A stretch of 64,000 nucleotides of DNA from Vibrio fortis. GTDB lineage: Bacteria; Pseudomonadota; Gammaproteobacteria; Enterobacterales; Vibrionaceae. A program made the position numbers and the translations under genes. Positions within the stretch are counted from its first letter, which is position 1, and each line of letters begins with the position of its first letter. The notes under the pieces are model-generated. The model worked only from the letters and a program-made list of their open reading frames with translations. It did not search any database and was not told the DNA's origin. The DNA lies in assembly GCF_024347475.1 (NCBI RefSeq), contig NZ_AP025487.1:2418001-2482000 (forward strand). The letters are read 5' to 3'. This document shows, piece by piece, positions 26,254 through 35,768 of the stretch.

Positions 26254-26910
26254 ATGAAAAATAATGCCCCTCAGAAAAACATTGTCGTTTTAATATCCGG
26301 AAGCGGAAGCAACCTCCAAGCGATCCTCGATGCTTGTCAGAACCAACACATTAATGCTTCTGTTAAGGCCGTGTTCTCAAATAAAGCGGAGGCATATGGC
26401 TTAGAGCGTGCACGTATCGCAGAGGTACCAGCACACTCTCTTGATCCAAAGTCATTCGAATCGAGAGAAAATTTTGACCGTGAACTCATGGAGCAGATTG
26501 ACGCCTACCAACCAGACTTAATTGTTCTCGCTGGTTATATGCGTATTCTGAGTGCTGAATTTGTACGTCATTATTTGGGTAAAATGATCAACATTCACCC
26601 TTCACTTCTGCCGAAGTACCCTGGCCTACATACACACCAAAGAGCCATTGATGCCAAAGACAAAGAGCATGGAACCAGTGTCCACTTTGTGACTGAAGAG
26701 CTAGATGGTGGTCCAGTTATCTTGCAAGCTAAGGTACCTGTTTTTGCAGAAGATGATGCTGACGAGCTTGCAAGCCGAGTGTTAACGCAAGAACACCAAA
26801 TTTATCCGTTGGTATGTCAATGGTTCTGTGACGATAGATTAGTGATGAAAGAGGGTCATGCAGAACTCGACGGAAATGTCCTTAGTAAGCATGGTTACGC
26901 GCAAGATTAA
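26254..26910 (+). CDS. purN: phosphoribosylglycinamide formyltransferase
   Basis: Third step of purine synthesis; transfers formyl from 10-formyl-THF to GAR. 218 residues, slightly longer than E. coli (212). GAR loop S-G-S-G-S-N-L-Q, the catalytic N-I-H-P-S-L-L-P and H in G-L-H-T-H-Q-R-A, and G-T-S-V-H-F-V-T-E-E-L-D-G-G-P. ATG 26254 has no strong ribosome site, so translation may depend on coupling or an unusual leader. Paired with purM as in E. coli purMN. Confidence 0.97.
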   Translation: MKNNAPQKNIVVLISGSGSNLQAILDACQNQHINASVKAVFSNKAEAYGLERARIAEVPAHSLDPKSFESRENFDRELMEQIDAYQPDLIVLAGYMRILSAEFVRHYLGKMINIHPSLLPKYPGLHTHQRAIDAKDKEHGTSVHFVTEELDGGPVILQAKVPVFAEDDADELASRVLTQEHQIYPLVCQWFCDDRLVMKEGHAELDGNVLSKHGYAQD

Positions 26911-26952
26911 TCGTTGTTTATAGAGACGAACACACCAAAGTTCGAATACTAA

Positions 26953-26977
26953 AAAGGCCGCATTGCGGCCTTTATTA
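26953..26977. terminator. terminator after purN
   Basis: Stem AAAGGCCGC / GCGGCCTTT with ATT loop, A-run before and TATTATTTT after. It lies between convergent genes. Confidence 0.88.
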
Positions 26978-26997
26978 TTTTGAGCTTAGTGTAACGG

Positions 26998-27843
26998 TTA
27001 CTCTAAAGGTTCCGTTGGTGCTTGGCTTGCCACCTTTTTCGGGGCGTAAGCCACATCAGCTAACGCTTGATGGTTAGACTCAATCAACTCACCGAAGTGG
27101 AACAGTGCAAACTCGCCAGGCTTCATACGTGCCCACTCTTCATTGTCTGTTAATGGTTGAGTAGCCACAACGCTCACCACATCATTCGGCGTGGTCTCTT
27201 CCTGAAAATTGATCTCTACATCTTCATCAATCAAACTCGCTTTACCAAACGGAGCGCGTCGCGTGATCCAGTAAAGATGGTTAGTGCAGTAAGTCATGAC
27301 ATACTCACCATCACTCAGCAGCATATTAAATACGCCCTTTTCACGCAGTTTATCGCAGCACTCTGCAACAAAGCGGAACATCCCCATCATATCTTGAGGA
27401 GGCTCAGGAAAACGATCTTCTAACTGCTTAAGCAGCCAACAAAACGACAGTTCACTGTCTGTCTGGCCTACCGGACGGAAACGACCACTTTCAAGGTCAT
27501 CGTAGTCGGTTAACTGGCCATTATGAGCAAAGGTCCAGTACTTACCCCATAACTCTCGAGTAAAAGGGTGAGTATTCTCTAGGTTAACACCACCACGATT
27601 TGCTTGACGGATATGGCTCACTACGGCACAGCTCTTAATTGGATAGTTTTGAACCAATTCTGCAATCTTAGACTCACAGCTTGGATTCGGATCCTTAAAA
27701 GTACGAAAGCCTTTTCCTTCATAGAAGGTAATGCCCCAACCGTCTCGGTGTGGGCCAGTTTTACCGCCACGTTGCATTAAGCCAGTAAAACTAAAACAAA
27801 TATCCGTTGGCACATTAGCGCTCATGCCGAGCAATTCACACAT
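26998..27843 (-). CDS. class II glutamine amidotransferase, YafJ-like
   Basis: Stand-alone glutamine amidotransferase domain (GATase 2), 281 residues from ATG 27843. The catalytic cysteine is residue 2 (M-C-E-L-L-G-M), exposed after Met removal, which decides this start over a longer frame to 27870. Other marks are the arginine-rich S-H-I-R-Q-A-N-R-G-G and the H-N-G-Q-L-T oxyanion region. No synthetase or transferase domain is fused, so the ammonia acceptor is unknown. It lies downstream of gmhA in the same direction, as E. coli yafJ lies next to gmhA. Confidence 0.88.
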   Translation of the reverse strand: MCELLGMSANVPTDICFSFTGLMQRGGKTGPHRDGWGITFYEGKGFRTFKDPNPSCESKIAELVQNYPIKSCAVVSHIRQANRGGVNLENTHPFTRELWGKYWTFAHNGQLTDYDDLESGRFRPVGQTDSELSFCWLLKQLEDRFPEPPQDMMGMFRFVAECCDKLREKGVFNMLLSDGEYVMTYCTNHLYWITRRAPFGKASLIDEDVEINFQEETTPNDVVSVVATQPLTDNEEWARMKPGEFALFHFGELIESNHQALADVAYAPKKVASQAPTEPLE

Positions 27844-27912
27844 GGTTAAACCTACTCCCTCTTCAACCAAACATGGAGCTCAACTCAACGAGCTCCAATC
27901 TGTTATTACGTT

Positions 27913-28488
27913 TTATTCCATCTCTTTTTCAACAAGTTGAATGATGATGTGAATAATCTTGATATGGATTTCTTGAATACGATCTGCATAGCCGAAATGC
28001 GGAACACGGATTTCAATGTCCGCGCAGCCTGCCATTTTACCGCCGTCTTTACCTGTTAGGGCGATCGTCTTCATACCCTTGGCTTGAGCAGCTTCAATCG
28101 CCTTCAGGATGTTACCTGAGTTGCCAGACGTTGAAAGACCAAACAACACATCACCCTTACGGCCAACGGCTTCTACGTAACGAGAGAAAACAAAGTCATA
28201 ACCAAAGTCGTTGCTCACACAAGAAAGGTGGCTTGGGTCAGAAATAGCGATACCAGCATAACCTGGGCGGTTTTCGCGGTAGCGACCAGTTAGCTCTTCA
28301 GCAAAGTGCATAGCGTCACAGTGTGAACCGCCATTACCACAAGACAGCACTTTACCCTCTTGTTTAAAAGAATCAGCAATCATCTTAGCTGCGGCTTCAA
28401 TTTGCGCGATGTTGTGATCATCACTTAAAAACTTGTTCAGAACCTCAGCAGCTTCGTTTAATTCACTCTTGATTAGGTCTTGGTACAT
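27913..28488 (-). CDS. gmhA: sedoheptulose-7-phosphate isomerase
   Basis: First step of ADP-heptose synthesis for the lipopolysaccharide inner core. 191 residues, the usual size. SIS-domain phosphosugar isomerase with [15 protein letters not shown] and [18 protein letters not shown], and E-I-H-I-K-I-I-H at the C-terminal helix. It is divergent from fadE and upstream of the glutamine amidotransferase with a 69-base gap. Confidence 0.97.
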   Translation of the reverse strand: MYQDLIKSELNEAAEVLNKFLSDDHNIAQIEAAAKMIADSFKQEGKVLSCGNGGSHCDAMHFAEELTGRYRENRPGYAGIAISDPSHLSCVSNDFGYDFVFSRYVEAVGRKGDVLFGLSTSGNSGNILKAIEAAQAKGMKTIALTGKDGGKMAGCADIEIRVPHFGYADRIQEIHIKIIHIIIQLVEKEME

Positions 28489-28814
28489 AAGGCTTATCTC
28501 TTATATGTTTTTGCGTCACTTAAGTACACGCGAAATGAGAATGGAGGTTGTTTCCCCCTTTTACTTGAGTTTACCCACAAACATTTAAGAGTGTCGACAG
28601 TTAAGCCAAAAGATTGCCACCTTTATTGTTGTTCTGGTTTCAATTCGCACATTTATTCACCACACACCTCTCACAATTAGAATTTTAACTCTACTTAGAT
28701 CACTTTTTACTCAAATTAGAGTTTTACAAATATTTAATACTTTGTTTACACTTAACTGGTTAGACCTCTTACCTAAACCATAACAATAAGTGATCTCTGA
28801 AAAGGAAATCGATC
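28489..28814. promoter_or_regulatory. divergent gmhA/fadE region
   Basis: 326 bases without a credible gene; short open frames across it lack ribosome sites and family features. The fadE-proximal half is AT-rich and ends with the FadR-like box and AAAGGAAATCGATC before the ATG. Confidence 0.55.
28754..28770. promoter_or_regulatory. FadR operator upstream of fadE
   Basis: AACTGGTTAGACCTCTT matches the 17-base FadR operator pattern A-N-CTGGTCNGACCNGTT at most positions, with both half-site cores CTGGT and GACC intact. It lies 45 bases before the fadE ATG, suitable for repression lifted by acyl-CoA. Confidence 0.75.
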
Positions 28815-31265
28815 ATGAACATACTGCTCTCTCTACTGTGCATGACCATCGTATTAAGTGTCTGCCTGTACCATCGAGTCACCATCACTCGTGCACTCGT
28901 TGCATTAACTGCCACTATGTTTGCTCTAACCTTTGCCGCGGATGTTGGCATGACGGGTTGGCTGAGCTACCTACTTGCTGTCGCTATTTTTGCTGTCCCA
29001 GCAATCAGACAAACACTCATTAGCCAAAAAGCACTCACTGTCTTTAAAAAGGTGCTGCCAGCTATGTCTCAGACAGAAAAAGAGGCGTTGGAAGCAGGTA
29101 CAGTTTGGTGGGAAGCAGAGCTGTTCAAAGGCAAGCCGGATTGGAAAAAGCTACAAAATATTGCAGACCCTAAACTGTCTGCTGAAGAGCAAGCCTTCCT
29201 AGACGGCCCAGTGAATACTGTGTGTGAGATGGTAAGTGATTACCAAGTCACCCATGAGCTTGCTGACTTGCCACCAGAAGTTTGGCAATACCTTAAAGAT
29301 GAAAAATTCTTCGCGATGATCATCAAGAAGAAATACGGCGGTCTTGAATTCTCAGCTTATGCGCAATCACTGGTTCTACAAAAACTGACTGGTGTCTCCA
29401 GCGTTCTATCATCAACCGTAGGCGTACCTAACTCGTTAGGCCCAGGTGAACTGCTGCAACACTACGGCACTGAAGACCAAAAAAATCACTATTTACCTCG
29501 ATTAGCGGAAGGCAAAGAGATTCCTTGTTTCGCTTTGACTAGCCCAGAAGCAGGTTCTGATGCCGGCTCTATTCCTGATTACGGCATCGTATGTAAAGGC
29601 GAATGGCAAGGTGAAGAAGTTCTAGGTATGCGCCTAACATGGAACAAGCGTTACATTACCCTAGCACCTGTAGCGACTGTTCTTGGCTTAGCATTCAAAT
29701 TGCGCGACCCAGACGGCTTACTCGGTGACACACAAGATCTTGGTATTACTTGTGCGCTTATCCCAACAGATCTTACAGGCGTGGAGATTGGTAACCGTCA
29801 CTTCCCATTGAACGTTCCATTCCAAAATGGTCCGACTCAAGCCCAAGACCTGTTCGTCCCTATGGATTTCATCATCGGCGGACAAAAAATGGCGGGCCAA
29901 GGTTGGCGTATGCTGGTTGAGTGTCTTTCGGTTGGACGTGGTATCACGCTGCCGTCAAACTCAACAGGCGGCCTAAAAACGGCAGCTCTAGCAACAGGTG
30001 CTTATGCACGTATCCGTCGCCAATTCAAACAACCTATCGGTCGTATGGAAGGTGTCGAAGAGCCGTTGGCACGCTTGGCGGGTAACGCCTACGTCATGGA
30101 CGCGGCAAGTAACCTAACCGTTGCTGGTATCGATCTAGGTGAAAAGCCTTCGGTTATCTCAGCTATCGTTAAGTACCACTGTACTCATCGTGGCCAGCGC
30201 AGCATTATTGATGCGATGGACATTGTGGGTGGTAAAGGCATCTGCTTAGGTCCATCAAACTTCCTAGCACGTGGCTACCAAGGCTCTCCAATTGCGATTA
30301 CCGTAGAGGGTGCCAACATCCTAACTCGTTCTATGATCATCTATGGTCAAGGTGCTATCCGTTGTCATCCTTACGTATTGGAAGAGATGAATGCCGCTTA
30401 CTCTGAGAGCAGCGATGCGCTCGATAAGTTCGATAGCGCACTAGCAGGCCACGTTAGCTTCACGATGAGTAACTTAGTACGCAGCTTATGGTTTGGCTTA
30501 ACTGATGGTCGTGGCTCAAGCACACCAGCAGCTAAAGAGACTAAGCGTTATTATCAACAACTGAATCGCTACAGTGCTAACTTAGCGCTACTGTCAGATA
30601 TCTCGATGGCGGTACTTGGTGGATCCTTGAAGCGCAGAGAGCGCCTGTCTGCTCGCTTAGGCGATATTTTGAGCCAACTATATCTTGGTTCAGCGACTCT
30701 CAAACGCTTTGAAAGTGAAGGAAGCAATAAAGAAGATCTGGCTTTGGTTCACTGGGGTATGCAAGACAGTCTTCGTCAAACAGAAGTTGCTATTGATGAG
30801 TTCCTAGCAAACTTCCCTAACCCAGTTGTTGGTCGTCTACTGCGCGTTATCTTACTGCCATTTGGCCGTATTCGCCGTGCACCAAGCGACAAGCTAGATA
30901 GCCAAGTTGCGCAAATTATCCAGACCCCAAGTGCGACTCGTTCTCGCCTTGGTCGCGGACAATTCCTTGCACCAACTGAGCACAACGCTGTCGGTAAGAT
31001 TGAGCGAGCACTAGAGGTTATTCTAGAAGCAGAGCCATTGTTTGATAAGGTTTGTAAAGAAACAAGCCAACGACGTCCATTCCTGCGCTTAGATTTGGTC
31101 GCTGAAATTGGTTTAGATAAAGGTATCTTGACCACCGAAGAGGCAGCACTACTGAAAAGTGCTGAAGAGCATCGTCTATACACCATCAATGTTGATGATT
31201 TCGCTCCTGAGGAACTGGCTGCAAAGCCACAATACCCAGAGACGTCGATTGATAATGTTGCATAG
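28815..31265 (+). CDS. fadE: acyl-CoA dehydrogenase
   Basis: Flavoenzyme for the first step of fatty-acid beta-oxidation. 816 residues, the size of E. coli FadE (814) and about twice classic acyl-CoA dehydrogenases. Two or three N-terminal hydrophobic segments in the first 75 residues suggest membrane attachment. The FAD-binding core includes [13 protein letters not shown] and [12 protein letters not shown], and the catalytic-region V-E-G-A-N-I-L-T-R. The last 300 residues are the FadE-specific helical extension. A terminator follows at 31291. Confidence 0.96.
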   Translation: MNILLSLLCMTIVLSVCLYHRVTITRALVALTATMFALTFAADVGMTGWLSYLLAVAIFAVPAIRQTLISQKALTVFKKVLPAMSQTEKEALEAGTVWWEAELFKGKPDWKKLQNIADPKLSAEEQAFLDGPVNTVCEMVSDYQVTHELADLPPEVWQYLKDEKFFAMIIKKKYGGLEFSAYAQSLVLQKLTGVSSVLSSTVGVPNSLGPGELLQHYGTEDQKNHYLPRLAEGKEIPCFALTSPEAGSDAGSIPDYGIVCKGEWQGEEVLGMRLTWNKRYITLAPVATVLGLAFKLRDPDGLLGDTQDLGITCALIPTDLTGVEIGNRHFPLNVPFQNGPTQAQDLFVPMDFIIGGQKMAGQGWRMLVECLSVGRGITLPSNSTGGLKTAALATGAYARIRRQFKQPIGRMEGVEEPLARLAGNAYVMDAASNLTVAGIDLGEKPSVISAIVKYHCTHRGQRSIIDAMDIVGGKGICLGPSNFLARGYQGSPIAITVEGANILTRSMIIYGQGAIRCHPYVLEEMNAAYSESSDALDKFDSALAGHVSFTMSNLVRSLWFGLTDGRGSSTPAAKETKRYYQQLNRYSANLALLSDISMAVLGGSLKRRERLSARLGDILSQLYLGSATLKRFESEGSNKEDLALVHWGMQDSLRQTEVAIDEFLANFPNPVVGRLLRVILLPFGRIRRAPSDKLDSQVAQIIQTPSATRSRLGRGQFLAPTEHNAVGKIERALEVILEAEPLFDKVCKETSQRRPFLRLDLVAEIGLDKGILTTEEAALLKSAEEHRLYTINVDDFAPEELAAKPQYPETSIDNVA

Positions 31266-31290
31266 ATAGAACTATCGAACTCAAACAGCA

Positions 31291-31319
31291 AAACGGGACT
31301 CATTGAGTCCCGTTTTTTC
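31291..31319 (+). terminator. terminator after fadE
   Basis: Stem AAACGGGACT / AGTCCCGTTT with CATTG loop, then TTTT. Confidence 0.92.
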
Positions 31320-31391
31320 ATACTTGATTCTAGCTAATTCATTAGGTTTGAAAAGGCTGGTTAATCAGTTCTAATCCGCCACCAGCCCAAA

Positions 31392-31523
31392 TCACTGACT
31401 TGCCAGCAGCGAATACTTGCCATCAATACCTATCACATCAACCCCAATCTGCTTTAACGCCGCGATTGAATAAGCGCTCGATGGTATCTTTACTGCCACT
31501 ATTCGACGTTGAGCTCGCGATTA
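31392..31523 (-). pseudogene. possible degenerate coding remnant downstream of fadE
   Basis: A minus-strand frame of about 43 codons without its own start reads ...V-A-V-K-I-P-S-S-A-Y-S-I-A-A-L-K-Q-I-G-V-D-V-I-G-I-D-G, then stops at 31392-31394. The local composition is protein-like, with an alternating V-D-V-I-G-I-D strand pattern. No family is recognisable. It could be the tail of a decayed gene or chance. Confidence 0.2.
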
Positions 31524-31524
31524 A

Positions 31525-32775
31525 TTATGACTTAGGCACAGACAGTTGCATCTCTGGCTGGGCTTGTTTCTTCGCTCGGATTTTACGAACAACAAACCAG
31601 ATCAACAGGCCAAGTAGAATAGCGACGACATTACCCACGCCAATAATGATCATGCTGCGTTGTCTCTCTTCTTCACGCTGTTTCAACAACAGTTGCTCAG
31701 CGGCAATACGTTTCTGCTCAGCCAACGCTTCTTCTTGAAGACGACGAGATTCGGCTAAATCAATCTCTTCAACAACACTGTAGGTTTGTTGTTTAATCGG
31801 GAACATCAATGGGCGCTGGCTTGAAGCATCTGTCGCAAAGACTCGTCCAGACCAAGAATAGATTCCCAAATCTCCAACATAGGGAACTTCCATTGAAACT
31901 TTCATACCTTCAGCCGCAGCTTGTCCTTGCTGATAAGAGATATACTCATCAGGCGCAGTATGTTCTACATGAGTCGCCAACGAGCTTGGTGCAATCATGC
32001 CCTGCTCACCCGATACAATAATCGTATGAGGCGTTCCCTCTTTGCGAGACTGAATAAAAGTCGTCGAGATAGGTGATGGGTAGACAAGCACTTGCTGCTC
32101 TTGAGCACGAAGAAATACCCCGTTTCCAGAGGTGATTCTAGCTCGGTACTTTCCAGGCTCTATATCAATCGGTAACGCAACAGTGAACACACCATCGCCC
32201 GCCTTCTCATCAAGATCTTCACCGTTATCGGCAAATTCACCCATAATGACAGGCACCGGGCGAGCTTCACGAACCAAAGCATCTTCGTTTTCGATGTACT
32301 TGGTGAAAGTCACCTTGAGGTTGACCCTATCCAGAAAATCACGAAGTACTAAAGGCTTGCCGTCGGACGTCAGGCGAGCCGTGAACTTCAGCACTTCGCT
32401 TTGATAGAGTTTGTCTGGGAATTGCTTTGCATCAAGCACCAGATGAGAAAGTAACTTGATATTGTTCTTTGGAGAGACTTTGCCCACGGCTTGCCAAGGC
32501 CCCGGCATCGGGTGGTCTATGGAAACGATATCCATTGATGGCTCTTGGTACCAACGAACATTGTCTGCATTGCGCCATGAATAGTATTTTTTACCATCCG
32601 GGCGAACCAATACCACAGGTTGAGAATTGTCGGCTCGATAGATAACAAACGTAATCTGTTCGATACTTGGATCCACTCTAAAGCGATTATCCAAGAGTCG
32701 AATTGAGGACTCTGTTGCCGCCTGTACACTGATACTAAGAAGTAACAAGCAACTCCAAGCCAATGCCTTAAACAT
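31525..32775 (-). CDS. conserved exported membrane-anchored protein (TIGR03503-like)
   Basis: 416 residues. Signal peptide (L-A-W-S-C-L-L-L-L-S-I-S-V-Q-A), a large extracytoplasmic region of beta-rich character to about residue 325, a charged Glu/Gln/Arg-rich stretch likely to be coiled coil (residues about 340-370), one transmembrane helix (I-I-I-G-V-G-N-V-V-A-I-L-L-G-L-L-I-W-F-V-V) near 378-398, and a short basic tail. The region around residues 175-230 (P-G-K-Y-R-A-R-I-T-S-G-N-G-V) resembles immunoglobulin-like domains. It is an uncharacterised family in vibrios and relatives. It sits 9 bases downstream of dnaQ on the same strand. Confidence 0.7.
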   Translation of the reverse strand: MFKALAWSCLLLLSISVQAATESSIRLLDNRFRVDPSIEQITFVIYRADNSQPVVLVRPDGKKYYSWRNADNVRWYQEPSMDIVSIDHPMPGPWQAVGKVSPKNNIKLLSHLVLDAKQFPDKLYQSEVLKFTARLTSDGKPLVLRDFLDRVNLKVTFTKYIENEDALVREARPVPVIMGEFADNGEDLDEKAGDGVFTVALPIDIEPGKYRARITSGNGVFLRAQEQQVLVYPSPISTTFIQSRKEGTPHTIIVSGEQGMIAPSSLATHVEHTAPDEYISYQQGQAAAEGMKVSMEVPYVGDLGIYSWSGRVFATDASSQRPLMFPIKQQTYSVVEEIDLAESRRLQEEALAEQKRIAAEQLLLKQREEERQRSMIIIGVGNVVAILLGLLIWFVVRKIRAKKQAQPEMQLSVPKS

Positions 32776-32784
32776 ACTCTCTCC

Positions 32785-33537
32785 CTACTGACGCCAGAGG
32801 CAGCTTCCACTCTCCTCGACGAGATCTAAACGATTTTTATGCGCTTCTAATTCATCGGCCGTTGCACGCAAAACCTTTAGCGATTTTCGTCCACTTTCGA
32901 CACGACGGATCCCTTCCGCGGTACCCTCTTGTTGTCCCGCATTGAATTGCAGCGAGGTTTGCCCACCTGTCATTAGTAGGTAAACGTCAGCTAGAATCTC
33001 CGCATCGAGCAAAGCGCCGTGGAGCGTTCGGTGCGAGTTATCAATGCCGTATCGCTCACAGAGAATATCGAGGTTGTTACGCTTGCCCGGGAAGATCTTC
33101 TTCGCCATCGCAAGGGTATCGGTCACCTTACAGTAGTCGTCGGTTTTACCGATACTTGGATCGAGCTTCTCAAACTCATAGTCCATAAAGCCCGTATCGA
33201 AGGGCGCGTTATGAGCGACCAGCTCAGCGTCTTTAATAAACTCAAGAAACTCTTTGTGAACATCCTGATACTCAGGCTTATCAACCAAGAACTCATCAGT
33301 AATACCGTGAACGCCAATCGCCTCTTCTTGAATAGCACGATCAGGTTTGATGTAGACGTGGAAGTGACGCCCAGTTAATTTACGGTTGACGATCTCTACC
33401 GCACCGATCTCAATAATACGATGCCCAAGATAATGTGGCCCGCCTTCGGTGTTCATACCTGTCGTTTCGGTATCGAGTACAACAATGCGCTTGTTTTCAG
33501 CGTTTGAGCGGTGTTCAGAATTGTTACTGGTATTCAT
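32785..33537 (-). CDS. dnaQ: DNA polymerase III epsilon subunit (3'-5' proofreading exonuclease)
   Basis: Proofreading subunit of the replicative polymerase, partner of DnaE whose gene is at 42224. 250 residues. DEDDh exonuclease motifs: Exo I V-L-D-T-E-T-T-G-M, Exo II in A-H-N-A-P-F-D, Exo III H-R-T-L-H-G-A-L-L-D-A. The C-terminal tail, which in E. coli binds the alpha subunit, follows after residue about 190. Divergent from rnhA with 56 bases between, the classic dnaQ-rnhA arrangement. Confidence 0.98.
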   Translation of the reverse strand: MNTSNNSEHRSNAENKRIVVLDTETTGMNTEGGPHYLGHRIIEIGAVEIVNRKLTGRHFHVYIKPDRAIQEEAIGVHGITDEFLVDKPEYQDVHKEFLEFIKDAELVAHNAPFDTGFMDYEFEKLDPSIGKTDDYCKVTDTLAMAKKIFPGKRNNLDILCERYGIDNSHRTLHGALLDAEILADVYLLMTGGQTSLQFNAGQQEGTAEGIRRVESGRKSLKVLRATADELEAHKNRLDLVEESGSCLWRQ

Positions 33538-33593
33538 AAGGATAACTGTGTCAGACTATGCCGATAATGTGCTTAAGGTAATAGTATCAAATC

Positions 33594-34058
33594 ATGACGA
33601 AACAAGTTGAAATTTTCACTGATGGTTCGTGTCTCGGTAATCCAGGCCCTGGTGGCTATGGGATCGTACTCCGTTATAAGCAGACTGAAAAAACGCTCGC
33701 GAAAGGTTATTCACTCACCACCAATAACCGTATGGAGATGATGGCAGCCGTTGTCGCTCTGCAAACCTTGAAAGAGCCTTGTGCCGTGATTCTCACCACC
33801 GATAGCCAATACGTACGCCAAGGTATCACTCAGTGGATTCATAACTGGAAAAAACGTGGTTGGAAGACGGCCGACAAAAAACCCGTTAAAAACGCCGACC
33901 TGTGGCAATTGCTGGATAAAGAAACAGCACGTCACCAAGTAGATTGGCGCTGGGTTAAAGGCCATGCTGGGCATCGTGAGAATGAGATGTGTGATGAGCT
34001 GGCTCGCACAGCAGCAGAGAACCCGACCGAAGAAGATACAGGCTACCAAGCGAGTTAA
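33594..34058 (+). CDS. rnhA: ribonuclease HI
   Basis: Degrades RNA in RNA-DNA hybrids. 154 residues, E. coli 155. Catalytic residues: Asp10 in F-T-D-G-S-C-L-G-N, Glu in N-N-R-M-E-M-M-A, Asp in T-T-D-S-Q-Y-V, and C-terminal Asp in E-M-C-D-E-L-A-R. The handle region K-K-R-G-W-K is present, along with K-G-H-A-G-H. Only a weak ribosome site precedes ATG 33594. The type II enzyme, rnhB, is also in this window at 45783. Confidence 0.97.
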   Translation: MTKQVEIFTDGSCLGNPGPGGYGIVLRYKQTEKTLAKGYSLTTNNRMEMMAAVVALQTLKEPCAVILTTDSQYVRQGITQWIHNWKKRGWKTADKKPVKNADLWQLLDKETARHQVDWRWVKGHAGHRENEMCDELARTAAENPTEEDTGYQAS

Positions 34059-34096
34059 GAATTCAACAATAAAGCCGCTATGGTAGAGACCAAATG

Positions 34097-34122
34097 AAGC
34101 CGACCCTCAGTCGGCTTTTTTG
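34097..34122 (+). terminator. terminator of rnhA, overlapping the end of the convergent gene
   Basis: Stem AAGCCGAC / GTCGGCTT with CCTCA loop, then TTTTT. The stop codon and last codons of the convergent methyltransferase gene (stop at 34107-34109) form the loop and right arm. Confidence 0.88.
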
Positions 34123-34886
34123 TTGCTATTAGACAGTGGAGATGGCTCAAGTGAAGCGCGGCGAACTCCGGCTCTAAAGCTAGCGCCAACTGGAGAAAAA
34201 CGTCGCTTGAGATGCCAATGAGGTTTTATTGGCTTGATTGGGTAAGTGCGTTTACGCGCCACAATGAAGTACTGACTACCCGCGACTGAAGCACAGCTAC
34301 CAAGGCTATTTTCAAGCCATGTCCAAAATGCACGATAACGACTCATTGGAAATAGCGCATAGGTATCGCAATGAATAACTTGATAATTGAGTACGCCTAG
34401 CCAGTCCTTAACTCGGTTTGGTGTGTACATTCTGCCACTCCAAGGTAGACTGTTCTTGCGCCAAGGTAATAAGCTTGCGAGCCCTGTGAAGCTGAATGGA
34501 TTGAACCCTGTGATGATAATATAGCCATCATCCATCATCACTCTATCGACCTCACGCAACATCCGGTGGGGGTCATTGCTATAATCTAATTGATGACTGA
34601 GAACGACAACATCGAAACTCTTCTCTAAAAAGGGCAAATTATAGTCATCTGCAATCACATTGTGTAAAGGGTTCTGGATATCTAGATTTACTTGATGTTG
34701 AATGTTGCATGTGCAGCTGGATATCTCGCAACTGAGACCGCCGAGCTTAAGCATATGATAGCCAAACAGCTTAGGGCACCATTCATCCAAACGAGTTTGA
34801 ATAGACTCGCGGAGCCATGGGCCATTGTGTAATTGTTCCCAAGTATAAGGGCGCTCAAATTTCTTACGGCTGCGTGCTGGCTTCAT
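34107..34886 (-). CDS. class I SAM-dependent methyltransferase, YafS-like
   Basis: 259 residues from ATG 34886. Methyltransferase fold of the type-11 kind: the [13 protein letters not shown] motif IV region and R-E-V-D-R-V-M. The glycine-rich motif I is poorly conserved (K-L-G-G-L-S-C), so SAM binding should be tested. It lies in the same rnhA/gloB neighbourhood as E. coli yafS. Target unknown. A TTG one codon upstream is an alternative start. Confidence 0.8.
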   Translation of the reverse strand: MKPARSRKKFERPYTWEQLHNGPWLRESIQTRLDEWCPKLFGYHMLKLGGLSCEISSCTCNIQHQVNLDIQNPLHNVIADDYNLPFLEKSFDVVVLSHQLDYSNDPHRMLREVDRVMMDDGYIIITGFNPFSFTGLASLLPWRKNSLPWSGRMYTPNRVKDWLGVLNYQVIHCDTYALFPMSRYRAFWTWLENSLGSCASVAGSQYFIVARKRTYPIKPIKPHWHLKRRFSPVGASFRAGVRRASLEPSPLSNSNKKAD

Positions 34887-34939
34887 CAATAATCTGTCTC
34901 ACTTATTCTGTCGCACTAAAAGTGACTGGAGAACCAATA

Positions 34940-35698
34940 ATGTTACATATCAAAAGCATACCTGCATTCAATGACAATTACATCTGGCTGATTGAAAATA
35001 GCGATCGTCGTTGTGCTGTTGTCGATCCTGGTGATGCGGCTCCAGTCCTAGAATACTTAGAGCGCCATGAGCTAACTTTAGATGCAATCTTAATTACGCA
35101 CCACCACAACGATCACATCGGTGGCGTTCCAGAGTTAGTTAGACAATTCCCAACCATTGATGTTGTCGGCCCTAAAAATGAACCAATCCCAACTCTAACG
35201 CACCCTGTCGACGATGGTGACCAACTAGAGCTATTCGATGAAGTGTTCTTAGTACTTGGCTTAAGCGGTCATACAGCAGGTCACATTGGCTACGTAGGCG
35301 ACGGCAAACTATTCTGTGGTGATGTTCTGTTCTCTGCCGGTTGTGGCCGTATTATGGAAGGGACTCCACAACAGATGTTTGATGCCCTCAATAAGATTAC
35401 AGCTCTACCTCAAGAAACTGAAGTCTACTGCGCTCATGAGTATACGGCAGCCAATATCGCATTTGCTCTTGCTGTTGAACCAGACAATATGCAACTTCAG
35501 CAGTACCGAGACGACGTGAACCGCTTACGAGCACAGAATAAGTCGACCATTCCGACAAATTTACGTTTAGAGAAGTGGATCAACCCATTTCTTCGCTACA
35601 GTGAACCAAGTGTAATTAAATCAGTATCTAACCGAACTGAGCAAACTGACGCTCTTTCAGTATTTACAGCGCTACGTGCGTGGAAGAACGAATTTTAA
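34940..35698 (+). CDS. gloB: hydroxyacylglutathione hydrolase (glyoxalase II)
   Basis: Hydrolyses S-lactoylglutathione to lactate and glutathione, the second step of methylglyoxal detoxification. 252 residues. Metallo-beta-lactamase metal site [10 protein letters not shown] near residue 53, further ligands in S-G-H-T-A-G-H and [13 protein letters not shown]. The start is ATG 34940 after GGAG; a frame beginning at 34817 is extension into the divergent gene. The stop is followed by an ACTTGTCAC hairpin and mltD. Confidence 0.97.
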   Translation: MLHIKSIPAFNDNYIWLIENSDRRCAVVDPGDAAPVLEYLERHELTLDAILITHHHNDHIGGVPELVRQFPTIDVVGPKNEPIPTLTHPVDDGDQLELFDEVFLVLGLSGHTAGHIGYVGDGKLFCGDVLFSAGCGRIMEGTPQQMFDALNKITALPQETEVYCAHEYTAANIAFALAVEPDNMQLQQYRDDVNRLRAQNKSTIPTNLRLEKWINPFLRYSEPSVIKSVSNRTEQTDALSVFTALRAWKNEF

Positions 35699-35707
35699 CA
35701 ATTAGAG

Positions 35708-35734
35708 ACTTGTCACTCATAGGGGGTGACAAGT
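35708..35734 (+). other. hairpin between gloB and mltD without a U-tract
   Basis: Perfect 9-bp inverted repeat ACTTGTCAC / GTGACAAGT with a 9-base loop, followed by ATTATCAG. It is not a canonical terminator. Confidence 0.55.
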
Positions 35735-35768
35735 ATTATCAGCAGCCGTTTAAAAAAAAGGCTGTAAC

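Noticed and set aside
28480-28680. 66-codon plus-strand frame between gmhA and fadE
   Set aside because: No ribosome site, overlaps the gmhA start region, and shows no family-like features.
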